A DNA stretch of 64,000 nt from Lachnospiraceae bacterium MA2020 (GCA_000746015.1 JQKK01000013.1:62001-126000); one strand, 5' to 3'. Positions 16,710 to 26,439 are shown, counted from the first letter of the stretch. Notes: generated by a model from the letters alone, not told the origin. Made by a program: numbers and translations.

Positions 16710-18380
16710 ATGAAAAAGAGAGTAGTAGCATTGGTGATGGCATGCGTGGTTGCATTTAGCATGACCGGCTGTGGCAGCTCAACTAGTCAGGCAAAGGGCA
16801 GTGAAACAAAGGAAGCTGCAGGCGCAGCATCTTCAGAGCTGGTTGACGGCAAATTTGCTGAGACAAAGCATATCACAGTAGAGGTTTACGACAGAGGCAA
16901 TGACGGCGGATCAGATCCTACAAACAACATTTACACAGAGTACATCAAAAAAGGCATGCTCGAAGATCACAACGTAGAGGTTGAGTTTGTAGAAGTTCCA
17001 AGATGGACAGAGACAGAAGAGATCAATAACCTTCTTGCATCCGGCGGAGCTCCTGATGTATGTATCACATACTCATACCCAACAATTCAGACCTATGCAA
17101 ACATGGGCGGTGTGCTTGATCTGAAGCCACTTGTTGACCAGTATGGCTCAGAGCTCAAAAACCTTAATTCATGGCTTGGCGATACAAATATCTATTGGGA
17201 CTTAAATGATGAGACAGGCAAGCTTTGGGCTATTGAAGGTAAGAGAGCAAACTCAAGACGTATCCTTACATTTATGAGAAAAGACTGGCTTGACCAGCTC
17301 GGACTTAAAGAGCCTACAAACAGAGAGGAATTTTATACAGCAATCTGTGCTTTCAGAGACAATGCAGATAAGCTTCTTGGAAAAGATGCGGACAAGATGG
17401 TTCCTTTCTCAATCTCTTATGATGTAGGCTGGAGAGCAGCACTTCTCATCGAGTCAATGATGGATCCGGCTATCACAGATAAAGAGTTTTACATCAATGG
17501 TTTTGATGACAGAAAGCTTACACAGAATGGTACAAAAGAAGCAATGAGACTTCTTAACAAGTGGTACAACGAAAATCTTCTCTGGAAAGATTTTGCACTT
17601 TATACAGCAGGTGATTCTACAGAAGATGACATGATGAAGGCAGGCTATGTTGGAGCATTCCAGCACAACTGGGACTATCCTTTCAGAAACGGTGAGGATT
17701 CTATCCAGGCTAATCTTAAGAGAATTGTTGGTGAAGATGCAAAGTATGTAGCAGTTGACTGCTTTGAAAACTCAGAAGGAAAGAATCTCAAGTATGTAGA
17801 TTCTACAGCAGGCGACAGAAAGATCTTCTTCCCATCAACAAATGATGAGCCTCTTGCATCACTTCTTTATCTTGACTGGATCTCAGAGCCTGAGCACATC
17901 AAGTATCTGCAGATCGGTGATGAAGGTGTGACACACAACGTCCTTGATGATGGCGCTATCGAAGTTGTAGCAGCACAGGGCGATGCTATCATGAATTCAG
18001 GTAACAACATTGACTATACTATCACATGCAATGGCCTTAATCTTGCAGATGATGATCTTACATTACTTTCTATGTCACACAGCTATCAGCCTAGCGACCC
18101 TGATGATGTACAGCAGGCTATAGACTATGCAGCTGCTGACAATAAGGTTGCAAAGAACGTAAAGGTTCCTGAGATCATAGCAGAGAACGGCATGGGTGAG
18201 GCACTTGCATCAAAGAGAGATATCGCATATGATACAGCACTTGTTGCCAAGCCTGAAGAGTTTGACAAGGTTTGGGATGATGCAATAACTGATTACTTAA
18301 ATGCCGGCGGACAGGCTATCATGGACGAGCGTAAGAGTGCATTCGAAGGCAAGTATGGAGATTCTACATCAGTAGAATAA
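16710..18380 (+). CDS. Extracellular solute-binding lipoprotein of the uronate ABC importer
   Basis: 556 residues with a lipoprotein signal (MKKRVVALVMACVVAFS then lipobox MTGC). The long mature domain is typical of the LplA-type group 1 binding proteins that capture oligosaccharides, larger than monosaccharide receptors. The GGGAGG ribosome site is near ideal. In context the likely ligand is a (methyl)glucurono-xylo-oligosaccharide, but the sequence alone does not show this. A strong hairpin follows the gene and may raise the abundance of this segment of the mRNA relative to the enzyme genes, as often happens for binding proteins. Confidence 0.85.
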   Translation: MKKRVVALVMACVVAFSMTGCGSSTSQAKGSETKEAAGAASSELVDGKFAETKHITVEVYDRGNDGGSDPTNNIYTEYIKKGMLEDHNVEVEFVEVPRWTETEEINNLLASGGAPDVCITYSYPTIQTYANMGGVLDLKPLVDQYGSELKNLNSWLGDTNIYWDLNDETGKLWAIEGKRANSRRILTFMRKDWLDQLGLKEPTNREEFYTAICAFRDNADKLLGKDADKMVPFSISYDVGWRAALLIESMMDPAITDKEFYINGFDDRKLTQNGTKEAMRLLNKWYNENLLWKDFALYTAGDSTEDDMMKAGYVGAFQHNWDYPFRNGEDSIQANLKRIVGEDAKYVAVDCFENSEGKNLKYVDSTAGDRKIFFPSTNDEPLASLLYLDWISEPEHIKYLQIGDEGVTHNVLDDGAIEVVAAQGDAIMNSGNNIDYTITCNGLNLADDDLTLLSMSHSYQPSDPDDVQQAIDYAAADNKVAKNVKVPEIIAENGMGEALASKRDIAYDTALVAKPEEFDKVWDDAITDYLNAGGQAIMDERKSAFEGKYGDSTSVE

Positions 18381-18392
18381 CTTGAACATTAC

Positions 18393-18418
18393 GGGCACTC
18401 TGTAATAGGCAGAGTGCC
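18393..18418 (+). promoter_or_regulatory. Intercistronic hairpin after the binding-protein gene
   Basis: GGCACTCTG and CAGAGTGCC pair perfectly around an 8-base loop. No T run follows, so transcript stabilisation or partial attenuation is more likely than full termination. Confidence 0.6.
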
Positions 18419-18425
18419 ATAACTA

Positions 18426-18550
18426 TTTAGCACAGTCTGAAGCACTTGCTGCTGAGGACGTGAGAAAGTGAGATGGGAGTGAGTATGCCCTTTGCCGAAG
18501 GCAAATTTGCATGGGCATACGAATTTATCTGTGAAGGTACTGAACAGATA
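18426..18550 (+). repeat. Structured intercistronic element, copy A
   Basis: About 125 bases homologous to 23180-23307. It holds three hairpin candidates: GTCT...GGAC; TATGCCC...GGGCATA enclosing TTTGCCGAAGGCAAA; and TATCTG...CAGATA. It lies directly before uxuA. Base changes relative to copy B keep the second stem paired. Confidence 0.8.
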
Positions 18551-18585
18551 GGGTGCCCAAAATTTTGAGGGAGCGTGAAAAGATC

Positions 18586-19722
18586 ATGGAAATGACATTG
18601 AGATGGTTTGGAGAAGGATTTGATACAGTTTCACTGGACAAGATACGCCAGATACCTGGAGTAAAAGGAGTAATTACAACTCTTTATGACAAGGCTCCGG
18701 GTGAAGTATGGAAGAGAGAGGAAATCCATGCATTAAAAGAAAAAGTTGAGAATGCAGGACTTAAGATAAGCGGCATAGAGTCTGTCAATATCCATGATTC
18801 GATAAAAATCGGCAGCCCTGACAGAGATTTATATATTGATAATTACATAGAGACTCTTGAGAATTTAGGCAAAGAAGATATACACTTAGTATGTTACAAT
18901 TTTATGCCTGTGTTTGACTGGACAAGGACGGAGCTTGCAAGAGTTAGACCTGACGGCTCGACAGTACTTGCATATAGTCAGAAGGCAATCGACAATCTTG
19001 ATCCGGAGAAAATGTTTGAGTCCATTAACAAAGATTCAAATGGTGCAATCCTTCCGGGATGGGAGCCTGAGAGAATGGCAACTATCAAAGAGCTTTTTGA
19101 AAAATATAAAGATGTAGATGAAGAAAAGCTTTTTGAAAACTTAAAATACTTTTTGGAAAAGATTATGCCTGTCTGTGACGAGTATGATATAAACATGGCG
19201 ATACATCCTGATGATCCGGCGTGGTCTGTTTTTGGACTTCCGCGCATCATCATTAATCTTGAAAACCTGCAGAGAATGATGAAAATGGTAGACAACCCAC
19301 ACAACGGAGTTACCTTCTGTGCAGGATCTTACGGTACAAACCGCGAAAATGACCTTCCGACAATGATCCGTACTTTGAAGGACAGGATTCATTTTGCACA
19401 TGTAAGAAATCTTAAATTTAATTCTGACGATGACTTTGAGGAGGCGTCACATTTGTCAAGCGATGGAGACTTTGACATGTATGAGATAATGAAGGCGCTT
19501 TATGATATAAATTATGACAAGCCGATCAGACCTGATCATGGTCGTATGATATGGGGAGAAGTTGCAATGCCTGGCTATGGTCTTTATGACAGAGCTTTGG
19601 GAGCTGCATACTTAAACGGTCTTTGGGAGGCTATATGCAAAAGTAACAAAATGAATGGATTATCTATGAGGATACTGAACACATACAAGATGGAAGGCGA
19701 AAAAAATGTTACTTACAGATGA
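18586..19722 (+). CDS. uxuA: Mannonate dehydratase
   Basis: 378 residues. Dehydrates D-mannonate to 2-keto-3-deoxygluconate, the third step of glucuronate breakdown. The TIM-barrel signature is complete: MEMTLRWFGEG at the start, NFMPVFDWTRTEL, MAIHPDDPAW near residue 205, FCAGSYGTN, and IHFAHVRN, which together supply the His/Cys/Asp metal ligands (Mn or Fe). Family starts normally align to this MEMT ATG; GAGGGAG lies a rather long 12 bases upstream, and a few extra in-frame codons before it look untranslated. The C terminus is slightly extended and overlaps uxuB by 17 bases. Confidence 0.93.
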   Translation: MEMTLRWFGEGFDTVSLDKIRQIPGVKGVITTLYDKAPGEVWKREEIHALKEKVENAGLKISGIESVNIHDSIKIGSPDRDLYIDNYIETLENLGKEDIHLVCYNFMPVFDWTRTELARVRPDGSTVLAYSQKAIDNLDPEKMFESINKDSNGAILPGWEPERMATIKELFEKYKDVDEEKLFENLKYFLEKIMPVCDEYDINMAIHPDDPAWSVFGLPRIIINLENLQRMMKMVDNPHNGVTFCAGSYGTNRENDLPTMIRTLKDRIHFAHVRNLKFNSDDDFEEASHLSSDGDFDMYEIMKALYDINYDKPIRPDHGRMIWGEVAMPGYGLYDRALGAAYLNGLWEAICKSNKMNGLSMRILNTYKMEGEKNVTYR

Positions 19723-21220
19723 GGGATTAAAAAACAGAGAAGAATGGGAAAACAAGGGGTACATCCTTCCTAAATTTGACAGACAGAAGGTCGCAGAAAA
19801 GACTAAGGCAGAGCCAAGATGGATTCATTTCGGCGCTGGAAATATCTTCCGTGCATTCCAGGCTAATATCTGCCAGAGGCTTCTTGATGAAGGAATTTGT
19901 GATAAAGGACTTATTGTTGCGGAAGGCTATGACTACGAGATAGTAGAAAAGTACAATAGGCCCCATGATGATCTTAGCATTCTTGTTACGCTTCGAGCAG
20001 ACGGTACAGTTGAGAAAAAAGTCATTGGCTCAATAGTTGAGTCATGCATCCTTGATGAAAATGATCAGGCTGAGATGGACAGGCTCAAGGAGATCTTCAG
20101 GGCTCCGTCACTTCAGATGGTAAGCTTTACCATCACAGAGAAGGGCTACAAGACAAAAGAGTACATGACAAAAGTTACACGACTTTTGCTTGAAAGATAT
20201 GATAACGGTAAGCTTCCGATCACTTTTGTAAGTATGGATAACTGCTCACACAATGGCGATAAGCTCAAGGCTGCTGTAGTAGATATTGCAGAGCACTTTG
20301 TGAAGTATGGAATATGCGGCAGAGATTTTGTTGAATATATAAATGATCCGGAGTTTGTCACATTCCCGCTTAGCATGATCGACAAGATCACTCCAAGACC
20401 TGACGACAAAATAGCTGATATACTTGCATCAGACGGACTGGAGGGTGGCGAGCCGATAATCACGACTAAGAATACTTATGTTGCACCGTTTGTAAATGCG
20501 GAAGAGACAGAGTATCTGGTAATAGAAGATTTATTTGCAAATGGAAGGATGCCGCTTGAAAAGGGAGGCGTCATCTTCACAGACAGAGAATCAGTTGACA
20601 AGACTGAAAAGATGAAGGTCTGCACATGTCTGAACCCGCTTCATACAGCACTTGCTATCTTTGGCTGTCTGCTTGGTTACAATAAGATTCACGATGAAAT
20701 GCAGGATGCTACTTTGAGAAAGCTTGTTACTTTCCTTGGTAAAAAAGAGGGCATGAAGGTTGTTGTAGATCCAAAGGTAATCTCACCGGATGAGTTCCTT
20801 GATACAGTACTTGAAAAACGTCTCAGCAATCCATTTATGCCGGATACGCCACAGAGGATAGCGTGTGATACTTCACAGAAGATCCCGATTCGCTTTGGTG
20901 AGACAATCAAGGCATATAGGAGCAGCTCAGAGCTTGATACCGATGATCTCGTTCTTATACCTACAGTGCTTGCTGGATATCTGAGATATCTTGACGGTGT
21001 AGATGATGAAGGTGCTGAGTTTACACAGAGCCCTGATCCTATGCTGGATGAGCTTAAGGAAATGAGCCGCGAGGATGTACTTAAGAGGACTGATGTGTTT
21101 GGTGTAGATCTTTCAGAAGATTCACTTGCTTCAAAGGTTATGGCGATTTACAAAAAAATGTGTGGAAAAGGCAATGTAAGGAAGGCGCTTGATAATTATG
21201 TGGACACAGTGTTGGCTTGA
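19706..21220 (+). CDS. uxuB: Fructuronate reductase (mannitol dehydrogenase family)
   Basis: 504 residues. NAD(H)-dependent reduction of D-fructuronate to D-mannonate. The N-terminal Rossmann domain starts at WIHFGAGNIFRAF, and the C-terminal helical domain contains KVCTCLNPLHTALAIFG, where the NPLHT region carries the catalytic lysine/histidine cluster of the polyol-dehydrogenase family. Tagaturonate reductase (UxaB) is a close relative, but the neighbouring uxuA supports the fructuronate role. It overlaps uxuA at its start and the glucuronidase gene at its end, so the three are tightly coupled. Confidence 0.88.
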   Translation: MLLTDEGLKNREEWENKGYILPKFDRQKVAEKTKAEPRWIHFGAGNIFRAFQANICQRLLDEGICDKGLIVAEGYDYEIVEKYNRPHDDLSILVTLRADGTVEKKVIGSIVESCILDENDQAEMDRLKEIFRAPSLQMVSFTITEKGYKTKEYMTKVTRLLLERYDNGKLPITFVSMDNCSHNGDKLKAAVVDIAEHFVKYGICGRDFVEYINDPEFVTFPLSMIDKITPRPDDKIADILASDGLEGGEPIITTKNTYVAPFVNAEETEYLVIEDLFANGRMPLEKGGVIFTDRESVDKTEKMKVCTCLNPLHTALAIFGCLLGYNKIHDEMQDATLRKLVTFLGKKEGMKVVVDPKVISPDEFLDTVLEKRLSNPFMPDTPQRIACDTSQKIPIRFGETIKAYRSSSELDTDDLVLIPTVLAGYLRYLDGVDDEGAEFTQSPDPMLDELKEMSREDVLKRTDVFGVDLSEDSLASKVMAIYKKMCGKGNVRKALDNYVDTVLA

Positions 21221-23168
21221 ATATAAAGATTGCAAAGATAAGATCGTAGCGTACAGAGAATATTTTGCTGATGTCAAGGTAGAAGGTTTTGACAGTGCTG
21301 AAATAGCAGCGGCAACAGAGGAAGTATCTATTGCAAAAGAGGCTTGGGAAGTAAGTTCCGGAAGCAAGAGCATAAAGCTCAGTAAGTCTGACGATATAAG
21401 CCTTGGCGATGAGGGATACAGTATCTCGATGGCTGATGCGTCCATTGAGGTAAGTGCTTTGACAAAAAAAGGCATCATATATGGTACTTTCCGCATGCTG
21501 GCGCTTGTAAGACTTGGCAAACTTGAAAAGGGAAAGAAGGTCACAGAGACTCCTGACAATCCTATCCGTATGCTCGACCACTGGGACAATATGGATGGCT
21601 CTATCGAGAGAGGCTACTCCGGAAATTCATTCTTTTTTGAAGATAATGACATCGTTATAAATGATAGGACTAAGGACTATGCAAGACTTCTGGCATCTAT
21701 GGGGATCAATGCGGTTGCCATCAATAACGTAAATGTTAAGGATGCCGCATGTGACCTCATTAATGATAGATTTATAGGTAAGGTAAAAGTTCTTAATGAT
21801 CTTTTTTGTCGCTATGGAGTTTCACTTTTCCTTTGCATCAATTTTGCAGCACCGATCGAGACAGAGATAAACAGTGCAGATCCTCTTGATGAAAGAGTGG
21901 CAAAGTGGTGGAAGGAAAAGACTGCGGAAGTTTACAGCAAGATACCAAATCTCGGCGGCTTCCTTGTGAAAGCAGACTCCGAGGGCAGACCGGGACCTAT
22001 GACTTACGGCAGGACTCAGGCTGACGGAGCAAATATGCTTGCAGCTGCGATAGAGCCTTTTGGCGGAAAGATAATCTGGCGCTGCTTTGTATATAACTGT
22101 CAGCAGGACTGGAGAGATCTGACGATCGATCGAGCAAAAGCAGGATATGATTATTTTAGCACACTTGACGGTAAGATTGCCGGCAATGTGATACTTCAGA
22201 TAAAGAACGGTCCTATGGATTTCCAGGTCAGAGAGCCGGTTTCACCGCTTTTTGGAGGCATGAGCAAGACCAATCAGATGCTTGAAGTGCAGATCGCGCA
22301 GGAATATACCGGTCATCAGATAGACGTATGCTACCTTATACCTTGGTTTAAGGAGATACTTGCGTTCAAGACCTATCTTGAAGGTGCCGAAAAATCTACA
22401 GTTGCAGATATCATAAGCGGCAGAGCTCTTCCAAACATCAAGGGCGGTATGACAGCAGTTACTAATACGGGAAATGATGAAAACTGGACAGGTAACGATC
22501 TGGCAGCAGCTAATCTCTATGGCTTTGGAAGGCTTGCATGGAACATGGAGCTTTCCGCAGAAGAGATCGTCAAAGAGTGGATAGCACTTGCCATGCCGAT
22601 GCTTGATGAGGATGCTGACAGTGTGGTTGAGAGCATACTCATGGAGTCCTGGCATACATACGAGGACTATACATCACCGCTTGGTATCGGCTGGATGGTG
22701 CAGCCTCATGATCACTATGGACCAAATGTTGACGGCTATGAGTACGACAGATGGGGTACATATCATAGAGCAGACTGGCAGGGACTTGGTGTTGAGAGAA
22801 ACATGAGCGGTACCGGCTATACTCAGCAGTACAGATCTCCAAACAGGGAAATGTATGAAAGTGTAGAAAGTACACCTGAAGAATTACTTCTGTTTTTCCA
22901 TAAGATTCCATATACATACAAGCTGAAATCGGGAAAAACAGTGATACAGCATATATATGATACACACTTCAGAGGCTATGAAAATGTAAAGTCTATGAGA
23001 AAGCGTTGGGAAAGTCTTAAGGACAGACTTCCAAAGAGGGTATTTGAAAATGTTTCAGAGAGATTTGTACGTCAGGAAGCCAACGCAAGAGAATGGTGTG
23101 ACATTGTAAACAGCTACTTCTATCGCAAGTGTGGTATAGCTGATGAGAAGGGTAGAATTATTTATTGA
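21198..23168 (+). CDS. aguA: Alpha-glucuronidase, glycoside hydrolase family 67
   Basis: 656 residues, no signal peptide, so intracellular. It removes (4-O-methyl)glucuronate from the non-reducing end of imported aldouronic acids. The sequence begins MWTQCWLEY. The central barrel carries the GH67 catalytic motifs: KADSEGRPGP near residue 257 (general acid Glu) and QIKNGPMDFQVREP near residues 333-344 (base Asp/Glu pair). The C-terminal helical domain is present (WGTYHRADWQGLG). Start: the ATG 12 bases after GGAAGG; a TTG nine bases earlier is only three bases from it. It overlaps uxuB by 23 bases. Confidence 0.94.
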   Translation: MWTQCWLEYKDCKDKIVAYREYFADVKVEGFDSAEIAAATEEVSIAKEAWEVSSGSKSIKLSKSDDISLGDEGYSISMADASIEVSALTKKGIIYGTFRMLALVRLGKLEKGKKVTETPDNPIRMLDHWDNMDGSIERGYSGNSFFFEDNDIVINDRTKDYARLLASMGINAVAINNVNVKDAACDLINDRFIGKVKVLNDLFCRYGVSLFLCINFAAPIETEINSADPLDERVAKWWKEKTAEVYSKIPNLGGFLVKADSEGRPGPMTYGRTQADGANMLAAAIEPFGGKIIWRCFVYNCQQDWRDLTIDRAKAGYDYFSTLDGKIAGNVILQIKNGPMDFQVREPVSPLFGGMSKTNQMLEVQIAQEYTGHQIDVCYLIPWFKEILAFKTYLEGAEKSTVADIISGRALPNIKGGMTAVTNTGNDENWTGNDLAAANLYGFGRLAWNMELSAEEIVKEWIALAMPMLDEDADSVVESILMESWHTYEDYTSPLGIGWMVQPHDHYGPNVDGYEYDRWGTYHRADWQGLGVERNMSGTGYTQQYRSPNREMYESVESTPEELLLFFHKIPYTYKLKSGKTVIQHIYDTHFRGYENVKSMRKRWESLKDRLPKRVFENVSERFVRQEANAREWCDIVNSYFYRKCGIADEKGRIIY

Positions 23169-23179
23169 AAGGTGTAACG

Positions 23180-23307
23180 TTTAGTACAGTCCGAAGCACT
23201 TGCTGCTGAGGACGTAAGAACATGATACGAGCGTGAGCATACCCTTTGCCGAAGGCAAATTTGCATGGGTATGCGAAGACGTATCTGCGAAGGTACTGAA
23301 CAGATAC
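23180..23307 (+). repeat. Structured intercistronic element, copy B
   Basis: About 128 bases, aligned over its length to copy A at 18426-18550. Stems: GTCC...GGAC; GCATACCC...GGGTATGC enclosing TTTGCCGAAGGCAAA; GTATCTG...CAGATAC. Its end lies only 14 bases before the aldolase ATG and is followed directly by the GGGG ribosome site. Confidence 0.8.
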
Positions 23308-23321
23308 GACGGGGTATGATT

Positions 23322-23972
23322 ATGGATAAGATCATAGAGAGACTTAGTGAATACGGGGTAGTTCCGGTAGTTGTGATCAATGATGTGGCAGATGCTGAGC
23401 CACTTGCAGATGCGCTTTGTGACGGAGGTCTTGCGTGTGCAGAAGTTACTTTCCGCACAGATGCAGCTGAAGAGGCAATAAGAGTAATGAAGAAGGCTCA
23501 TCCTGAGATGCTTATAGGTGCAGGTACTGTGCTCACAGTTGAGCAGGTAGAGAGAGCAGTGGAGGCTGGTGCAAGCTTTATAGTATCTCCAGGGTTTGAT
23601 TCAGAGATAGTCGACTATTGCATAGAGAGAAATATTCCTATGATCCCTGGATGTGTAACACCATCAGAAGTTGCACAGGGAGTTCACAGAGGTCTTGAAG
23701 TGCTTAAATTTTTCCCGGCTGAGCAGGCTGGCGGACTTGCAATGCTCAAGGCTATGTCAGGTCCCTATACTAATGTTAAATTTATGCCGACAGGCGGTAT
23801 TTCTGCTAAAAACCTTGAGGATTATCTTTCGTTCTCAAAGATCGTCTGCTGCGGAGGCAGCTGGATGGTGAAGTCAGATCTCATCAATTCCAAAGATTTT
23901 GATACTATCAGAGATAAAGCCAGAGAGGCTGTTGAAATAGTAAAACATGCTCGACTTAATATGGCAGGCTGA
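23322..23972 (+). CDS. eda: KDPG/KHG aldolase
   Basis: 216 residues, class I aldolase splitting 2-keto-3-deoxy-6-phosphogluconate into pyruvate and glyceraldehyde-3-phosphate. Motifs: CAEVTFRT (catalytic Glu), GAGTVLT, LKFFPAEQAGG (Schiff-base Lys) and FMPTGGIS (phosphate binding). The start is the ATG 7 bases after GGGG; in-frame codons upstream lie inside element B. Its neighbour kdgK makes its substrate. Confidence 0.94.
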   Translation: MDKIIERLSEYGVVPVVVINDVADAEPLADALCDGGLACAEVTFRTDAAEEAIRVMKKAHPEMLIGAGTVLTVEQVERAVEAGASFIVSPGFDSEIVDYCIERNIPMIPGCVTPSEVAQGVHRGLEVLKFFPAEQAGGLAMLKAMSGPYTNVKFMPTGGISAKNLEDYLSFSKIVCCGGSWMVKSDLINSKDFDTIRDKAREAVEIVKHARLNMAG

Positions 23973-23994
23973 AAGAGGAGGAGTATTTATTGTT

Positions 23995-25026
23995 ATGAAA
24001 AAGGTAGTTACACTTGGAGAGATCATGCTGCGTCTCTCAACACCAAATAATGAAAGAATTATCCAGGCAGATACTTTTGACGTATGCTATGGCGGAGGAG
24101 AGGCCAATGTGGCAGTTTCACTTGCAAACTACGGCTATGATGCTGAGTTTGTGACAGCACTTCCTCCTCATGCTATGGGAGATTCGGCTATAGCGGCTCT
24201 GAGAAAGTGCGGCGTTTCAACAAAGCATATTGCAAGATGCGGCGAGAGACTTGGCATATACTATCTTGAGACCGGCTCTGCAATGAGACCTAGCAACGTT
24301 ATTTATGACAGAGCGCACAGCTCTATTTCAACAGTAACTTCTGATGCATTTGACTTTGATGAGATATTTAAGGATGCTGATTTCTTCCACTTCACAGGTA
24401 TCACTCCTGCGATCAGTGACAGCGCAGCACGTCTTATAGAAGATGCGCTTATCGCAGCAAAGAAGCATGGCGTTACAGTTTCTGTTGATTTAAATTTCCG
24501 TAAGAAACTCTGGTCATCTGAGAAGGCAAAATCTGTAATGACAAACTTAATGAAGTATGTTGACATCTGTATCGGAAACGAGGAAGATGCCGAGAAGGTT
24601 CTTGGATTTAAGGCTGAAAATACAAACGTTGAAAAGGGTGAGCTCAATCTTGCCGGATATGAGAGCATCTTTAATCAGATGATAGATAAGTTTGGCTTTA
24701 AGTATGTGATCAGCTCGCTCAGACAGTCATATTCAGCATCAAACAATGGCTGGAGCGCATGCATAATGGACGGAAGTACACGTAAGTTTTATCATTCAAG
24801 GACTTACTCCATCACACCTATAGTAGACAGAGTAGGCGGCGGAGACTCCTTTGCAGCCGGCGTCATTACAGGGCTTCTTGATGGCAAGTCCATGGAAGAT
24901 GCACTTGAGTTTGGTGTTGCTGCATCAGCTCTCAAGCACACGATCCCGGGTGATTTCAACTACGTTACAAGAGCCGAGGTTGATGCTTTAGTAGGTGGAG
25001 ACGGCAGCGGACGTGTGCAGAGGTGA
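23995..25026 (+). CDS. kdgK: 2-keto-3-deoxygluconate kinase (PfkB family)
   Basis: 343 residues. Phosphorylates KDG to KDPG with ATP. The start MKKVVTLGEIMLRLS is typical of KdgK; GGGEANVAVSLANYG is the first PfkB signature, VDLNFRKKLW contacts the sugar acid, and DRVGGGDSFAAGV carries the catalytic Asp and anion hole. The ATG follows GGAGGAG with an 11-base spacer. It sits 22 bases after eda and 6 bases before uxaC, within one operon. Confidence 0.92.
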   Translation: MKKVVTLGEIMLRLSTPNNERIIQADTFDVCYGGGEANVAVSLANYGYDAEFVTALPPHAMGDSAIAALRKCGVSTKHIARCGERLGIYYLETGSAMRPSNVIYDRAHSSISTVTSDAFDFDEIFKDADFFHFTGITPAISDSAARLIEDALIAAKKHGVTVSVDLNFRKKLWSSEKAKSVMTNLMKYVDICIGNEEDAEKVLGFKAENTNVEKGELNLAGYESIFNQMIDKFGFKYVISSLRQSYSASNNGWSACIMDGSTRKFYHSRTYSITPIVDRVGGGDSFAAGVITGLLDGKSMEDALEFGVAASALKHTIPGDFNYVTRAEVDALVGGDGSGRVQR

Positions 25027-25032
25027 CAGGTA

Positions 25033-26439
25033 ATGAAAAAGTTTCTGGATGAGAATTTTATGCTTAATAGTGGTACGGCTGAAAAGCTGTATCACTCTTT
25101 TGCTGATGTAAATAAACTTCCGATAATAGACTATCACTGTCATATACCGGTATCGGAGATATGGGAGGACAGGAGATTCAACAATATCACAGAGCTCTGG
25201 CTTGGCGCAGATCACTACAAATGGCGTCAGATGAGAGTAAATGGGATAGACGAAAAGTTTATCACGGGAGATGGGGATGATTTCGAGAAGTTTAAGGCAT
25301 TTTCCTCCATTATGCCAAGACTTCTCGGAAATCCGCTCTATCACTGGTCACATCTTGAATTAAAGCGTTACTTTGATATAGATATTCCTTTGAAGGCAGA
25401 GACTGCTAAAGAAATATGGGATAAGTGTAACGCGAAGATTCAGGATCCGTCGTTTAGTGCGATAGGACTTGTAAAAAGATCAAATGTGGAGCTCCTTTGT
25501 ACAACAGATGATCCTTGCGATGACCTTGAAACACATAAAAAAATTGCAGAGGATGACAGCTTTGAAACAAAGGTCCTGCCTGCATTCAGACCGGATGCGG
25601 CTTTGAACATATTGAAGAAAGGCTGGAAGGACTATATAGAAAAACTCTTTGACATTGCAGGAGTTTCAAAGAAAGATATAGACAGTCTTGTAGAAGCGTT
25701 AAAGATAAGAGTTGAATTTTTTAAATCAAGAGGGTGTCTCGTCAGTGATCATGGCATTTTTGATGCTGTATATCATGAGTGCTCAAAGAAAGAAGCTGAT
25801 GAGATCTTCAAAAAGGGTATCGCGGGCGAGAGCATTAGCGCGGCAGAAGCGGATAAGTTTACTTCATATATGCTGATTGAGCTGGCTGGCATTTACAAGG
25901 AAAATGACTTTGTAATGCAGCTTCACTATGGCGTTGTGAGAGACAACAATACACGCTTCTTTGAGAGCATTGGCGTTGACTCGGGATTTGATGCGATGCA
26001 CAACGAGACCCGCATTTATGGGCTTTTGAAACTCCTAAACGAAATGGAAAAACGGGATGCACTTCCAAAGACTATCCTTTATTCGCTTAATCCTATAGAC
26101 AATGCTGCAATAGACTGTGCGATAGGCTGCTTTGCAGAAAAAAATGTCAGAGGGAAGGTACAGCATGGAAGTGCCTGGTGGTTTAATGACCATTTTGAGG
26201 GCATGGCATCACAGCTGAAAAGCTATGCGGCACTTTCTACACTTGGCAATCATATAGGTATGCTGACCGACTCGCGTTCGTTTTTGTCATATACAAGGCA
26301 TGAATATTTCAGAAGGATCCTCTGCGACTATGTAGGCAGCTATGTTGAAAGTGGAATGTATCCTGATGATGAAGAAGAGTTGAAAAGGCTGGTTCAGGGA
26401 ATCAGCTATTATAACGCTAAAGAGTATTTTGGATTTTAA
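25033..26439 (+). CDS. uxaC: Uronate isomerase
   Basis: 468 residues. Isomerises D-glucuronate to D-fructuronate (and often D-galacturonate to D-tagaturonate), the entry step of the pathway. Amidohydrolase-superfamily motifs are present: DYHCHIP (HxH metal ligands, near residue 35), LCTTDDPCDDL, MQLHYGVVRDNN and GMLTDSRSFLSY near the C terminus. It is the last gene of the uronate operon, ended by a bidirectional terminator. As no tagaturonate reductase or altronate dehydratase is present here, the glucuronate branch is the one this cluster supports. Confidence 0.94.
   Translation: MKKFLDENFMLNSGTAEKLYHSFADVNKLPIIDYHCHIPVSEIWEDRRFNNITELWLGADHYKWRQMRVNGIDEKFITGDGDDFEKFKAFSSIMPRLLGNPLYHWSHLELKRYFDIDIPLKAETAKEIWDKCNAKIQDPSFSAIGLVKRSNVELLCTTDDPCDDLETHKKIAEDDSFETKVLPAFRPDAALNILKKGWKDYIEKLFDIAGVSKKDIDSLVEALKIRVEFFKSRGCLVSDHGIFDAVYHECSKKEADEIFKKGIAGESISAAEADKFTSYMLIELAGIYKENDFVMQLHYGVVRDNNTRFFESIGVDSGFDAMHNETRIYGLLKLLNEMEKRDALPKTILYSLNPIDNAAIDCAIGCFAEKNVRGKVQHGSAWWFNDHFEGMASQLKSYAALSTLGNHIGMLTDSRSFLSYTRHEYFRRILCDYVGSYVESGMYPDDEEELKRLVQGISYYNAKEYFGF

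Noticed and set aside
13953-26439. Pectin/galacturonate catabolism cluster
   Set aside because: No tagaturonate reductase or altronate dehydratase is present and GH67 points to glucuronoxylan, so the glucuronate reading is preferred.
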